Source of the DNA: Nocardia carnea NBRC 14403
GTDB lineage: Bacteria > Actinomycetota > Actinomycetes > Mycobacteriales > Mycobacteriaceae
Direction: 5' to 3'
NCBI RefSeq assembly: GCF_000308515.1
Contig: NZ_BAFV01000018.1
Coordinates: forward strand, 62,001 to 126,000
DNA length: 64,000 nucleotides
The translations under genes and the position numbers were made by a program. This document shows, piece after piece, positions 33,433-42,023 of this stretch (its first letter is position 1; each line of letters opens with the position of its first letter). The notes beneath the pieces are model-generated. The model was not told the origin of the DNA. It worked only from the letters and a program-made list of their open reading frames with translations, and searched no databases.

Positions 33433-33945
33433 CTAGCGTATGCCGTTCGGATAGCCGCGCACGTTCGCGCCGGGCCGGTCGTGGGCGTGCATCGGCGGCC
33501 GGTCCTGAGGCATCGGCCGGTCATGGGGGCCCGGCCGGCCGCGGTCGCCCTGATACGTGCGGGAATCGACCCCGAGATGAGCGCCGACCTGCTGTACGGT
33601 GCGGTTCATTTCGTAGGCCACCATCCCCAGATCGGCGGAGTCGGCGGCCAGCAGCGAGAGGCAGGCATTACCACCGGCCGCGGTGACGAACAGGACCGCC
33701 CGGTCGAGCTCCACCACGGTCTGGCATACCCCACCCGCCTTGAAATGACTTCCGGCGCTACGCGCCAGGCTGTGGAAGGCGGAGGCCATCGCGGCGAAAC
33801 GTTCGGCGTCGTCGCGGTCCAGCCCGGAGGAATGCCCCATCAGCAGGCCGTCGGTGGACAGCAGTACCGCGGAATCGGCGTCCGGTAGACCGCGGACCAA
33901 TTCCTCGAGTAGCCAGCTGAGATCGGTGCGATTGGGGTTGGTCAT
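33433..33945 (-). CDS. roadblock/LC7 domain protein (CvnB-like), module 1
   Basis: Protein of 170 residues. The first 120 are a roadblock/LC7 fold (DLSWLLEELVRGLPDADSAVLLSTDGLLMG ... GGNACLSLLAADSADLGMVAYEMNRTV), the type that acts on small Ras-like GTPases. The last 50 residues are a low-complexity His/Arg/Pro/Gly tail. Its ATG overlaps the kinase stop (ATGA, 33942-33945). Its expected partner GTPase is not encoded beside it. Confidence 0.92.
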   Translation of the reverse strand: MTNPNRTDLSWLLEELVRGLPDADSAVLLSTDGLLMGHSSGLDRDDAERFAAMASAFHSLARSAGSHFKAGGVCQTVVELDRAVLFVTAAGGNACLSLLAADSADLGMVAYEMNRTVQQVGAHLGVDSRTYQGDRGRPGPHDRPMPQDRPPMHAHDRPGANVRGYPNGIR

Positions 33946-36404
33946 CGGTCGCCTTCTCGTCTAGAGCGTTCTGGAGCATCGGTATCGGAGTGCGGTGCGC
34001 GGCGGCCCTGACGGCTTCCGCGAGAAATCGCCGACATCCGGTTGCGGGCCTGTTCCGGGGTCCGGGGGCGGACCACACCGGGATCGGGGTTCTCCTCCCC
34101 GGCGGTGGGCTCGGTGGCCTTCCGGTGGCGGCGCGGCAGCGGCGGCCGGCCGGCGCCCGCGCGGTACGGGTCCGGCTCCGGGTGCGGGTACGGGACCTCG
34201 GAAGTGATGGCGGGGTAGACGTCCGACCCCAGTGTGCGGGAATCGTAGGGCGCCTCGTACACCGGAGCGGTGGCGAAGGTGGTCGACGGCGAAGTGTGGA
34301 AGGGCAGCGGTGCCGCGGGTGCCGTGCCGGCCATGGCGGGTTCGATCACCGGGGCGGCTTCCAGCGGTGGGGGCCCGCCGGGTTCGGTGAGCGTGGTCGG
34401 AATGAGGACGATCGCCTTGATTCCGCCGTACGCGGATTCGGTCAGGCGTACCGAAATACCCTGCCGGGCAGCCAGGGTGGCGACCACGAACAGTCCGAGG
34501 CGGGTATCGCCGGTCAACGCCGTGACACCGAAGTCCGGCGGTTGGGCCAGCGCCCGGTTCCGTTCGGCGATCTCGTCTTCCGCCATACCGAGGCCCTGAT
34601 CGGCCACCTCGATCGCCACACCGCGCCCCACCAGGGTGGCCGCTACCTCGACCCGGGAATCGGGCGGGGAGAACGCCGTCGCATTGTCCATCAGCTCGGC
34701 GAGCAGGTGGATGAGGTCGGCCGCGGTTTTCCCGACGACGCGCATCTCCGGTACCCGCCCGGTGTGGATACGTGTGTAATCCAGGCTTTCCGCGGCCGCG
34801 GCCCGGATGATGTCCCACAGGGAGACGGGTTTGCGCCAGCGCCGGCCGGGCTGTTCGCCACCCAGCACGATGAGGTTCTCGGCGTGGCGGCGGGCGCGAG
34901 TGGCGAGATGGTCCAGCTGGAAGAGCAGTTCGAGCTGGTCGGCGTTTTCTTCGCGGCGTTCGGCCTGATCCAGCAGTGCCAGCTGACGATGGACCGCGAG
35001 CTGGTTGCGATGCGCCATATTCAGGAACACCGCGTTGAAACCCGCCCGCGTCTTGGCCTCGGCCACCGCGGCCGAGACGGCGGCCAACTGGGCCCGGTTG
35101 AAGGCGTCGGCGACCTCACCGAGTTCGTCGGTACCGAAATCCAGCTGCGCGACCTCGGCGGTGGTGTCCACCTCCGCGCCGTCGTCGAGGCGGCGCATGA
35201 GGTCGGGCAGGCGGTTGTCGGCCAGGTCCAGGGTGTCGTTGCGCAGGTGACGCATCCGGCCGATGAAGCGGTTGGCCATCACCAGCGCCACGAGGAAGGT
35301 CAGCCCGGTGAGCAGCAGGACGGCGATACCGCCCAGCAGCGATCTCGTGGCCGTATCGTCGCCCTGTGCGCGGGCGGTGGCATGGGCGTCGTTGCTCTGG
35401 TCCTCCCAGAGCTTCAACAGATCCCCGATGACCTGGCCCGATGCCTGCTGCCAGGCGGCGATATCCATCGGCAACGCGGCCGTTTCGCCGGTGGAATCCG
35501 AGTCATCGGTGCTGCCGGAGCTGTCCTCGGATTCGTCGGCCGACCGGGCGCCGCCGGTCATGATCGCATCCTGCATGGCGATCACCTGCCGATAGCTCGC
35601 GGAATCGGTGATCGCCCGGAGTTGCGCGAGCCGTTCGTCTTTGAGTACCGCGCCGGAATACGCCACTTCGCCGCGGAATTCACCGGCGTGACGGTTGAAT
35701 TCGACCAGTTGGGCATCGGTCAGTTCGTTCAGGGTGAGCGCCGCTGCGCCCAGGGTGTCCGCCTTGGACAGTGCTTCGGCGGCGCGCAGGGGTTCGGCGC
35801 CGTAGCCGAGCGATATCGCCACCCCGGCGTCCGGGGCGACCCGGGCGGCCAGCATGGAGGCCGCGACGATCGTATCGATCACCGCGCTGTAGAAACCGAA
35901 TGCCTCCGGCCGGGGGATCGTGCCCGTATCGACAGCGGCCCGGGTGGCGGGCACCTGGCCGAACAACTGCTGATAAGCCTCGAGCTCGGCTTGGGAACCG
36001 TCGGGATTGAGCTGCTGGGCTGCGTCGCCTTTGGCAATGACCGCCCCCAGGGCGATATCGGACTGACCGCGCGCCGCCACCAGCGCCGGTGCCACAGTCG
36101 TATCGCCCGCCAGGAGCAGCAAGGAAAGCCGTCGTTCTTCCGCGAAGGCCCGCACCATGAGAATGGCCGGACCGGTGGTGCTGCTGGCCAGTTCGGCCCA
36201 GTTCGTCGCATCCCGGCCGGATCGCACGAGATAGGCGGCTGCACCGATCCCGATGGTCACCAACGCGATACTCGTGACCAGCACGATCGCAAGCAACCGG
36301 GTGCGAATGCGGACCCGCCCGCGCGTGCGATTCGCTCCGGAACGCGCTTTTCGCAGGATCGTTCCGGCGAGAGGTAGGCGAAATCCCAACGTAGACCCAC
36401 TCAT
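33942..36404 (-). CDS. NIT-domain sensor histidine kinase (CvnA-like), module 1
   Basis: Membrane sensor of 820 residues. TM1 is at about residues 37-60; a long extracellular helical NIT-type (nitrate/nitrite-sensing-like) domain runs to about 340; TM2 is at about 353-377; HAMP follows. The dimerisation part includes FLNMAHRNQLAVHRQ and LDHLATRARRHAEN, both with His residues. The ATPase has the N box ELMDNATAFSPP and G box DQGLGM. The last 130 residues are Pro-rich. Kinases of this group lack a cognate response regulator. It heads the kinase-roadblock-DUF742 module and is a tandem paralogue of the gene at 37085. Confidence 0.9.
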   Translation of the reverse strand: MSGSTLGFRLPLAGTILRKARSGANRTRGRVRIRTRLLAIVLVTSIALVTIGIGAAAYLVRSGRDATNWAELASSTTGPAILMVRAFAEERRLSLLLLAGDTTVAPALVAARGQSDIALGAVIAKGDAAQQLNPDGSQAELEAYQQLFGQVPATRAAVDTGTIPRPEAFGFYSAVIDTIVAASMLAARVAPDAGVAISLGYGAEPLRAAEALSKADTLGAAALTLNELTDAQLVEFNRHAGEFRGEVAYSGAVLKDERLAQLRAITDSASYRQVIAMQDAIMTGGARSADESEDSSGSTDDSDSTGETAALPMDIAAWQQASGQVIGDLLKLWEDQSNDAHATARAQGDDTATRSLLGGIAVLLLTGLTFLVALVMANRFIGRMRHLRNDTLDLADNRLPDLMRRLDDGAEVDTTAEVAQLDFGTDELGEVADAFNRAQLAAVSAAVAEAKTRAGFNAVFLNMAHRNQLAVHRQLALLDQAERREENADQLELLFQLDHLATRARRHAENLIVLGGEQPGRRWRKPVSLWDIIRAAAAESLDYTRIHTGRVPEMRVVGKTAADLIHLLAELMDNATAFSPPDSRVEVAATLVGRGVAIEVADQGLGMAEDEIAERNRALAQPPDFGVTALTGDTRLGLFVVATLAARQGISVRLTESAYGGIKAIVLIPTTLTEPGGPPPLEAAPVIEPAMAGTAPAAPLPFHTSPSTTFATAPVYEAPYDSRTLGSDVYPAITSEVPYPHPEPDPYRAGAGRPPLPRRHRKATEPTAGEENPDPGVVRPRTPEQARNRMSAISRGSRQGRRAPHSDTDAPERSRREGDR

Positions 36405-36455
36405 TTCAGGGTGATGGGCCGCCCGGCCGCCGGTCGGCCCATCCCAGCTATCCCG

Positions 36456-36494
36456 GCATTGCGATAATTTCTACTAGATTTTTCCTCGCAATGC
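36456..36494. promoter_or_regulatory. GCATTGCG inverted repeat upstream of kinase 1
   Basis: GCATTGCG (36456-36463) and CGCAATGC (36487-36494) form an inverted repeat 50-90 bases before the kinase start. The same half-site occurs upstream of the second kinase. The surrounding 36405-36637 interval is AT-richer (TTTCTACTAGATTTTTC) and holds no gene. Confidence 0.5.
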
Positions 36495-36637
36495 GCTTCA
36501 TCTGTCCCAGACTCTAGCGAACGGGATGCGTGCGGTGTCCCGGAAGTGGACATGCAAATGAGGCGCTCACCCTGAAGTTCGGTGGCGCGGGTGGCGCGGC
36601 GGCGTATTCGAAGGTTGCTGGGCGGGCCCGGCTCGGA

Positions 36638-37015
36638 TCAGCCGCCCCGCAAGCTGTTCGCGATCGTCCGCAGGAGATCGAGTCCGGCGGCGTTGTCGGG
36701 AGTCTCCACCGGTGCGCGCACGGTCAGCCGGCCGTCGTCGACGAGATCCCCGATCAGAACCTTGGTCAGTGCCAGCGGAACGCCGAGTTGAGCCGATACC
36801 TCGGCCACCGACTGCGGTGCCCGGCACAACCGGACTATTTCGGCGTATTCGGGTTCCGGCCGTCGCAGCGCCAGGCCGGAGCCGGCATCGACCACCATGG
36901 AATCCAGCGTGAGTTCCGCGCGTTCGCTGCGACCCCGGCCGCGGGTCAGCGCATAGAGACGTACGACCGGGCCGGCGTCCTCCTCGTCCCCCGAGGTGTT
37001 GTGTGGTCCGCTCAT
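36638..37015 (-). CDS. DUF742 protein (CvnC-like), module 2
   Basis: Protein of 125 residues, clearly a paralogue of the DUF742 gene at 33053 (same length; PEYAEIVRLCRAPQSVAEVSA, LPLALTKVLIGDLVDDGRL). It lies 69 bases behind the second kinase with no complete roadblock gene in between. The start is ATG at 37015. It is probably co-transcribed with kinase 2. Confidence 0.9.
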   Translation of the reverse strand: MSGPHNTSGDEEDAGPVVRLYALTRGRGRSERAELTLDSMVVDAGSGLALRRPEPEYAEIVRLCRAPQSVAEVSAQLGVPLALTKVLIGDLVDDGRLTVRAPVETPDNAAGLDLLRTIANSLRGG

Positions 37016-37084
37016 GGCTGCGGCTTGCCGTTCGGTTCGGTCTCCGGCGGCCGGCTCACCGGTTTCGCCGACGGCCGGTTCGGG
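37016..37084 (-). pseudogene. possible remnant of a roadblock gene
   Basis: In module 1 this position is occupied by the 170-residue roadblock gene. Here 69 bases remain. One frame reads PETEPNGKPQP and stops in an ATGA overlap with the DUF742 start, like the PNG-ending tail of the module 1 roadblock protein (GYPNGIR). The beginning reads TDPNR, compared with MTNPNR, but without a start codon. This fits an internal deletion; chance similarity in such a short stretch cannot be excluded. Confidence 0.35.
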
Positions 37085-39511
37085 TCAGTGCGCGGGGGAG
37101 TGGTCATCGTCGCCTTCCTGTCGAGTTCTCTCGGATTCGGCCGGCTGCGCCAGCGCACTGCGTCCCGACCGGGTGCCGCCCTCGATGGCGGCCATCAGAT
37201 TGCGTGCTTCCTCGGCGCTGTGGGGACGAGGTGCTTCGGCGACCGGGGCGGTACCGGCACCGGAATCGGCGGATTCGGGAGAGGGGGCGGGTTCGGCGGA
37301 TTGCCGGCGCCGGCGGGGCAGCGGGGGGCGGGTGCCCGTACCCGGTTGCTGCGCCGCGGTATCGGTGGCCGGTTGCGCAGACCCGTCGGACCCCGCCGGG
37401 GCCGGGACACCGGCGGGTGCGGGGCTGCCGTTCGGTGCGGAGTCCTGGGGGCCGGCCTTCTCGGAACGGGTGGCGTTGCCCGCGGGTTTTCCGGCGCCGG
37501 GCACGTCCCGTTCTTCGATCAGTTCGGTGGGAATCAGTACGACGGCCTTGACGCCGCCGTACATCGAATCCGACAGTCGTACCGACGCGCCGTGGCGGGC
37601 CGCCAGCGTGGCCACCACGAAAAGCCCCAGCCGGGTATCACCGGACAGCGCCGCGACACCGAAATCCGGTGGCTGCGACAGCAGCTGGTTGTTCGCGACG
37701 ATCTCATCGGCCGACATACCCAGCCCCTGGTCGGCGACCTCGACCGCGACCCCGCGGCCCACGACGGCCGCCGAGACCTCGACCCGGGACTGCGGCGGGG
37801 AGAACGCGGTGGCATTGTCCATCAGTTCGGCCAGCAGGTGGATCAGGTCGGCGGTGGCCTGGCCGGCGATCAGCACATCGGGGGCGCCGCCGGTGTGGAT
37901 CCGGGTGTAGTCGACGGTTTCCGCCGCGGCCCCACGGATCAGATCCCACAGCGGAATCGCATTACGCCACACCCGGCCCGGGTTCTCACCACCCAGCACG
38001 ATGAGGTTCTCGGCATGACGCCGGGCGCGGGTGGCCAGATGGTCCAGCTCGAACAGCAGCTCGAGCTGGTCGGCGTTCTCTTCGCGGCGTTCCGCGCGAT
38101 CGAGCAGGGCCAGCTGCTTGTGCACAGCGACCTGGTTGCGGTGGGCGATATTGAGGAAGACCGTGCGGAAACCGGCCCGGGTCCGTGATTCGGCCACGGC
38201 GGCCGACACCGCGGCGATCTGCGCCCGGTTGAAGGCGTCGGCCACCTCGCCGAGTTCGTCGGTACCGAAGTCCAGGCGGGCCACCTCGGCGGCGGTATCG
38301 ATCTCGGTGCCACTGTCGAGACGCCGCATGAGATCGGGCAGCCGGTGGTCGGCCAGTTCGAGGGTGTCGCTGCGCAGGCGGCGCATACGCGCGATGAACC
38401 GGTTGGCCACGAACAAGGTGCCCAGGAAGGCCACCAGCGTGACGACCAGGACCACGATCCCGCCGATCAACGACAGGCTCGCCGTATCGGTGCCCTCCTC
38501 ACGAGCGATGGCATGCGCGTCGCGGCTCTGGTCCTCCCACAATTTCAGCAGGGCCGAGCCGAGGCGGGTGGACGCTTCCTGCCAGGCCGGTCCGGTCATC
38601 GGCAGAGTGGCCGAACCGGATTGCACGGACTCCCCGCTGTCGTCGACGCTTTCGGACGGCGCCGGGAAGGGGCCGCGCAGCACCATCGCGTCCTGCATGG
38701 CGGTCACCTGCTGCCAGTCCGGTGAAGAGGTGAGGGCGTGCAGCTGGTCCAGCCGCGGGCCCCGCAGCACCGACGCCGAATAGGCGGCCTGCGCACGGAA
38801 CTCACCGACGTACCGGTGGAATTCGAGGAATTGCTCCGGCGTCGCTTCCCCGCGGGCAAGGCTCACGATACCGAGGGTATCCGCGCGCGAGAGGGCTTCC
38901 GCGGCCCGCAGCGGTTCGACGCCGTAGCCGAGCGCGATCCCCAGGCCGGCGTCGGGCGCGACCCGGGCGGCGATCAGCGACGCCCGGAAAATCGTGTCGA
39001 TCACCGTATTGAAGAATCCGAAAGCGTCCGCACTGGGTACCGCGCGGGCGTCGATGGTGGCGCGGAAGCCGGGAACGCTGTTGTAGAGCGGGCGGAAGGT
39101 CTCCAGTTCGGCCGCCGACCCGCCGGGGTCGAGCCGCTGGGCCGCCTCTCCTTTGGCGATCGTCGCGGCGAGCGCGGTATCGGAACGCGCTCGCGCATCC
39201 GCGAGGGCGCCGGCCGCGACCGGATCGCCCTCCAGATACAGCATCGACAGCCTGCGCTCTTCCTCGAACGTTTCGACCATGGAGATCACCGGCGTGGTGG
39301 TGCTGCTGATGAGATTGGCCCAGACCCGGGCCGACAGACTGTCTTTCACCAGGTAACCGGCGGCGCCGACACCGATGATCAGCAGCGTGATATTGGTGAT
39401 CAGCAGGATCGAAAGCAGCCGGGTGCGGATACCGACCCGGCCGCGAGTGACATCTCTCCCGGAGCGGAGTGCCCGATCCCACGAGTCGGACAGATGCCGC
39501 CGAACAGCCAC
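37085..39511 (-). CDS. NIT-domain sensor histidine kinase (CvnA-like), module 2
   Basis: Membrane sensor of 808 residues, paralogue of the kinase at 33942 with the same order: TM1 (about 33-55), NIT-type sensor region, TM2 (about 345-370), HAMP, His-containing dimerisation helices (FLNIAHRNQVAVHKQ, LDHLATRARRHAEN), ATPase (ELMDNATAFSPPQSRVEV, DQGLGM) and a Pro-rich tail of about 120 residues. The cytosolic half is more alike between the copies than the sensor half, suggesting different signals. It starts with GTG and has a weak ribosome site. Neither roadblock nor GTPase genes follow. Confidence 0.9.
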   Translation of the reverse strand: MAVRRHLSDSWDRALRSGRDVTRGRVGIRTRLLSILLITNITLLIIGVGAAGYLVKDSLSARVWANLISSTTTPVISMVETFEEERRLSMLYLEGDPVAAGALADARARSDTALAATIAKGEAAQRLDPGGSAAELETFRPLYNSVPGFRATIDARAVPSADAFGFFNTVIDTIFRASLIAARVAPDAGLGIALGYGVEPLRAAEALSRADTLGIVSLARGEATPEQFLEFHRYVGEFRAQAAYSASVLRGPRLDQLHALTSSPDWQQVTAMQDAMVLRGPFPAPSESVDDSGESVQSGSATLPMTGPAWQEASTRLGSALLKLWEDQSRDAHAIAREEGTDTASLSLIGGIVVLVVTLVAFLGTLFVANRFIARMRRLRSDTLELADHRLPDLMRRLDSGTEIDTAAEVARLDFGTDELGEVADAFNRAQIAAVSAAVAESRTRAGFRTVFLNIAHRNQVAVHKQLALLDRAERREENADQLELLFELDHLATRARRHAENLIVLGGENPGRVWRNAIPLWDLIRGAAAETVDYTRIHTGGAPDVLIAGQATADLIHLLAELMDNATAFSPPQSRVEVSAAVVGRGVAVEVADQGLGMSADEIVANNQLLSQPPDFGVAALSGDTRLGLFVVATLAARHGASVRLSDSMYGGVKAVVLIPTELIEERDVPGAGKPAGNATRSEKAGPQDSAPNGSPAPAGVPAPAGSDGSAQPATDTAAQQPGTGTRPPLPRRRRQSAEPAPSPESADSGAGTAPVAEAPRPHSAEEARNLMAAIEGGTRSGRSALAQPAESERTRQEGDDDHSPAH

Positions 39512-39584
39512 GATAGATCAACCCGTTCCAGGGCATGCGCAGACGACACCATGGTGATCGGCGCATATCACCCTAATGTTCCCG

Positions 39585-39607
39585 GCATTGCCGATATCCG
39601 GCAATGC
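39585..39607. promoter_or_regulatory. GCATTGCCG inverted repeat upstream of kinase 2
   Basis: GCATTGCCG-ATATC-CGGCAATGC, perfect 9-bp arms, 74-96 bases before the start of kinase 2. Both copies are preceded by CCCGGCATTGC and a GATA, as at kinase 1, so the promoter region was duplicated with the gene. Confidence 0.55.
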
Positions 39608-39715
39608 ATCAGCTTCGGTCCAAACCATAGCGAAGCATGGTTCGGAGGCCGAGACGAGTCTCACCAAGCGGTCGCTAGGGTATCGGGGTGACCCCGGCTA
39701 CATGCGGTCGGCCGT

Positions 39716-41308
39716 TCAGGCGCCGCCCAGCCGTTTCGCTCCCGGGCCACGGAAACACAGCACCTGATCGCCGTAGCCGGCCAGCGGCCGGGCCTCGGCG
39801 GCCTGGCGGATACCGCTCGCGGGCAGCTCGGTGAGCTTCGCGAACATGGTCGCATTACCGAAGGCCGAACGGATCTGTGTCTCCGAGGCGTAATCGGCGC
39901 CGTAATCGGCGAGCTTGCCGAAATCCAACGGCGCCAGCGGGGTATCGAGCGCCACCGGCTCCGCGGGCCGCCCGAGCGCGGCGTACTGGGTGGCCCCGCC
40001 CTGTTCGTACCAGCACAGCTCGTAGGCCAGGCTCTCGGTACTGGTCACGCTCATCACCGGCCACTGCCGTGAAAGACGGCGGGCCAGCGGGTTCTTCGCC
40101 ACCGGTGTGAGCTCCCATTTCAGGCTCTGCACCGCGACCCAGCTCCCCGACCTCCGCTCGATCAGCACGATATCCTCCCCGAGTTCGGGGGTCGCGTTCA
40201 TCTGCGGGTCCCGGGTGCCCCAATGCGCCTTGTCCACGCCGTACGCGGTGTTGATATCCACCAGCTCCGCGCCCGCCTCGCTGTAGGCCGCGATAATCGC
40301 CGCCCGCACCTGCTGCACTGCATCCGGCGCCGAACACAGCACCCCGAGCGCACCGAACGACGAACCGATCTCCACCGGTTTGGCCGGCTGTTCCGGCATC
40401 GCCCCTGCCACCAGCGGTTTGAGCCCGACCAGTGCCAGATTCCAGTTGATCTCCTCGATGGTCGCCAGATCGCCGGCGCTTTGATAAAGGATCTGCTGCT
40501 GGGTCAGATAGCCGGCGCGCTCCAGCGTGCGGCATTCGAGTTTGCGCAGTGCGGACTGGGTTTTGCCGGTGAAACCGATCTCTTCGATCTTCATCGCGCG
40601 CAGCTGCGCGGCCATCTCCGGGGTGGTGAGCGCGGTATAACGTTCGCGGTACATGGCCACCGCCTGTTTCCGCTGCCGGCCCACCATCAGGGTGCGCAAC
40701 AGCGTGTTCAAGGTGGCGAGGTATTTCCGGGACTGATCCGGATCGGCCGCGAACAGACCGGCGCGGATCCGTACGGCCTCGTCGGTTGCCATGACGGCCG
40801 CGCCCGGGTCCAGCCGGCACAGCCAGACACCGCATTTCGACAGGCTGTCCGCGCAGGCGCCCGCCGCATTCGGATGATCGTGCGCTACCTGCGTATAGGC
40901 GTTGCATGCGTCGCGGATGGTCGCGGTGGCCAGTTCGCGGTGCCCGATCTCCCGGGCCGCCTGCTCCAGCAGCCGCAATGTGTCCTGCACCTTGTTCGCG
41001 AACTGTGCGGTGACCTGCCCGGCGGTGAACCAGCGCAGCCGGATCATCACCGCCTCCTGGGCGGGTTCCAATGCTCCGGCCACCCGGTTCCGTGCCGAAC
41101 CATCGGTTTTGGTGGCCAGGTACGCGGCGGCGAGTTCGGACAGGCTGGTCGCCAGCTGTAATTCGGTTTCCGGTGTACGGTCCCGGGCCGCGATCCGGTC
41201 GGTGGCCACCCGGCCCTCGATGGCGATCAAATCCATCGCGATCTCAATTCCCGCATCACCTTCCGCGCACGGCTCCCGCCGACCCCATCGAGTCGTTGTG
41301 GCCGTCAT
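39716..41308 (-). CDS. TPR-like protein of unknown function
   Basis: Protein of 530 residues. The first 270 are helical repeats with a tetratricopeptide look (SLSELAAAYLATKTDG, ALEPAQEAVMIRLRWF, ATIRDACNAYTQVAHDHP, ACADSLSKCGVWLCRLDPG). The C-terminal half is alpha/beta (VAVQSLKWELTPVAKNP, SLAYELCWYEQGGATQYA) and unassigned. It has no signal peptide. The ATG at 41308 follows GAGGA. It precedes kinase 2 on the same strand with a 200-base gap containing a promoter-like repeat, so it is probably a separate unit. Confidence 0.7.
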   Translation of the reverse strand: MTATTTRWGRREPCAEGDAGIEIAMDLIAIEGRVATDRIAARDRTPETELQLATSLSELAAAYLATKTDGSARNRVAGALEPAQEAVMIRLRWFTAGQVTAQFANKVQDTLRLLEQAAREIGHRELATATIRDACNAYTQVAHDHPNAAGACADSLSKCGVWLCRLDPGAAVMATDEAVRIRAGLFAADPDQSRKYLATLNTLLRTLMVGRQRKQAVAMYRERYTALTTPEMAAQLRAMKIEEIGFTGKTQSALRKLECRTLERAGYLTQQQILYQSAGDLATIEEINWNLALVGLKPLVAGAMPEQPAKPVEIGSSFGALGVLCSAPDAVQQVRAAIIAAYSEAGAELVDINTAYGVDKAHWGTRDPQMNATPELGEDIVLIERRSGSWVAVQSLKWELTPVAKNPLARRLSRQWPVMSVTSTESLAYELCWYEQGGATQYAALGRPAEPVALDTPLAPLDFGKLADYGADYASETQIRSAFGNATMFAKLTELPASGIRQAAEARPLAGYGDQVLCFRGPGAKRLGGA

Positions 41309-41399
41309 CCGAGCATTCCTCGAAAGTCTGCCACAAGTACGGCTCGATCAGCAGGCCTACCGGGACCCTTACCGGAACCGGACGTTTCTGTGCACCCGG

Positions 41400-41786
41400 T
41401 CAGGTCGCGGGGACCGTGGTGGCGCCGACGCCGAGATAGAACAGCATGATCATGAACAGGAACCAGCCCGCGCCCTGCCAGATCGGCCAGGTACCACCGC
41501 GCCGCCACACCCGGATCGTCTCCACGAATGCCCCGATACCACCCAGGAACAGCAGCACACCGGGACCGAACAGGACCGCCACCTGGGACGGCGTATCGCA
41601 CAGCAGCGAATCGGCGTCCCGGCACTGCGCCGTGGCCGACCAGATCGCGGTACCGGCGCAGACCAGCGCGGCAGCCCCCAGCACCGCCAGCGTGTAGCGC
41701 ACAGCCCGCCGGAAGCCTGCCCGGTCGCCGGACCAGCGCTTTTCCACATCGTTGATATTCGACCGCTTTTCCGCGTTATCGGCCAT
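41400..41786 (-). CDS. small membrane protein
   Basis: Protein of 128 residues with three predicted membrane helices (YTLAVLGAAALVCAGTAIW; VAVLFGPGVLLFLGGIGAFV; GAGWFLFMIMLFYLGVGA) and two cysteines (CRDADSLLC) in the first outside loop, likely a disulfide. No family recognised. It is 92 bases upstream of the TPR-like gene on the same strand. The 41787-42023 gap shows no gene. Confidence 0.7.
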   Translation of the reverse strand: MADNAEKRSNINDVEKRWSGDRAGFRRAVRYTLAVLGAAALVCAGTAIWSATAQCRDADSLLCDTPSQVAVLFGPGVLLFLGGIGAFVETIRVWRRGGTWPIWQGAGWFLFMIMLFYLGVGATTVPAT

Positions 41787-42023
41787 CGTCCCGCTCTCCT
41801 GCCCGCCTCGTCACCGGACCGGTCCCATCGCCCCGCGGTATTGCCCGGATCGAGCGCGGCAAACGTGTCCCGCCGGCTCACGGGGCCGCGGCCGGGCACG
41901 GCCGGACGCCGACCGGGAGCTGAGCAGCTCTCCGATGCGGCTGCATCAGCGCAGTTCAGGACGTATAAGGACGGCTGCCGAAAGCGAGTTGTGGGGCATG
42001 CCCGGCTCCCTGAGGCTGGAGAT

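Noticed and set aside
31008..33524. 838-codon open frame on the minus strand opposite the GMC oxidase
   Set aside because: It is antisense to a gene with clear FAD and GMC motifs, has Arg/Gly/His-rich composition and no domain. High GC leaves such frames open by chance.
33990..38188. Long plus-strand frames (795 and 552 codons) opposite the sensor kinases
   Set aside because: Antisense to kinases with intact ATPase motifs; Gly/Arg-rich with no recognisable domain.
40902..42023. Long N-terminal extension of the hydrolase at 42024
   Set aside because: The upstream frame is antisense to the TPR-like and small membrane genes and has no coding character; the ATG at 42024 begins the family-like sequence.
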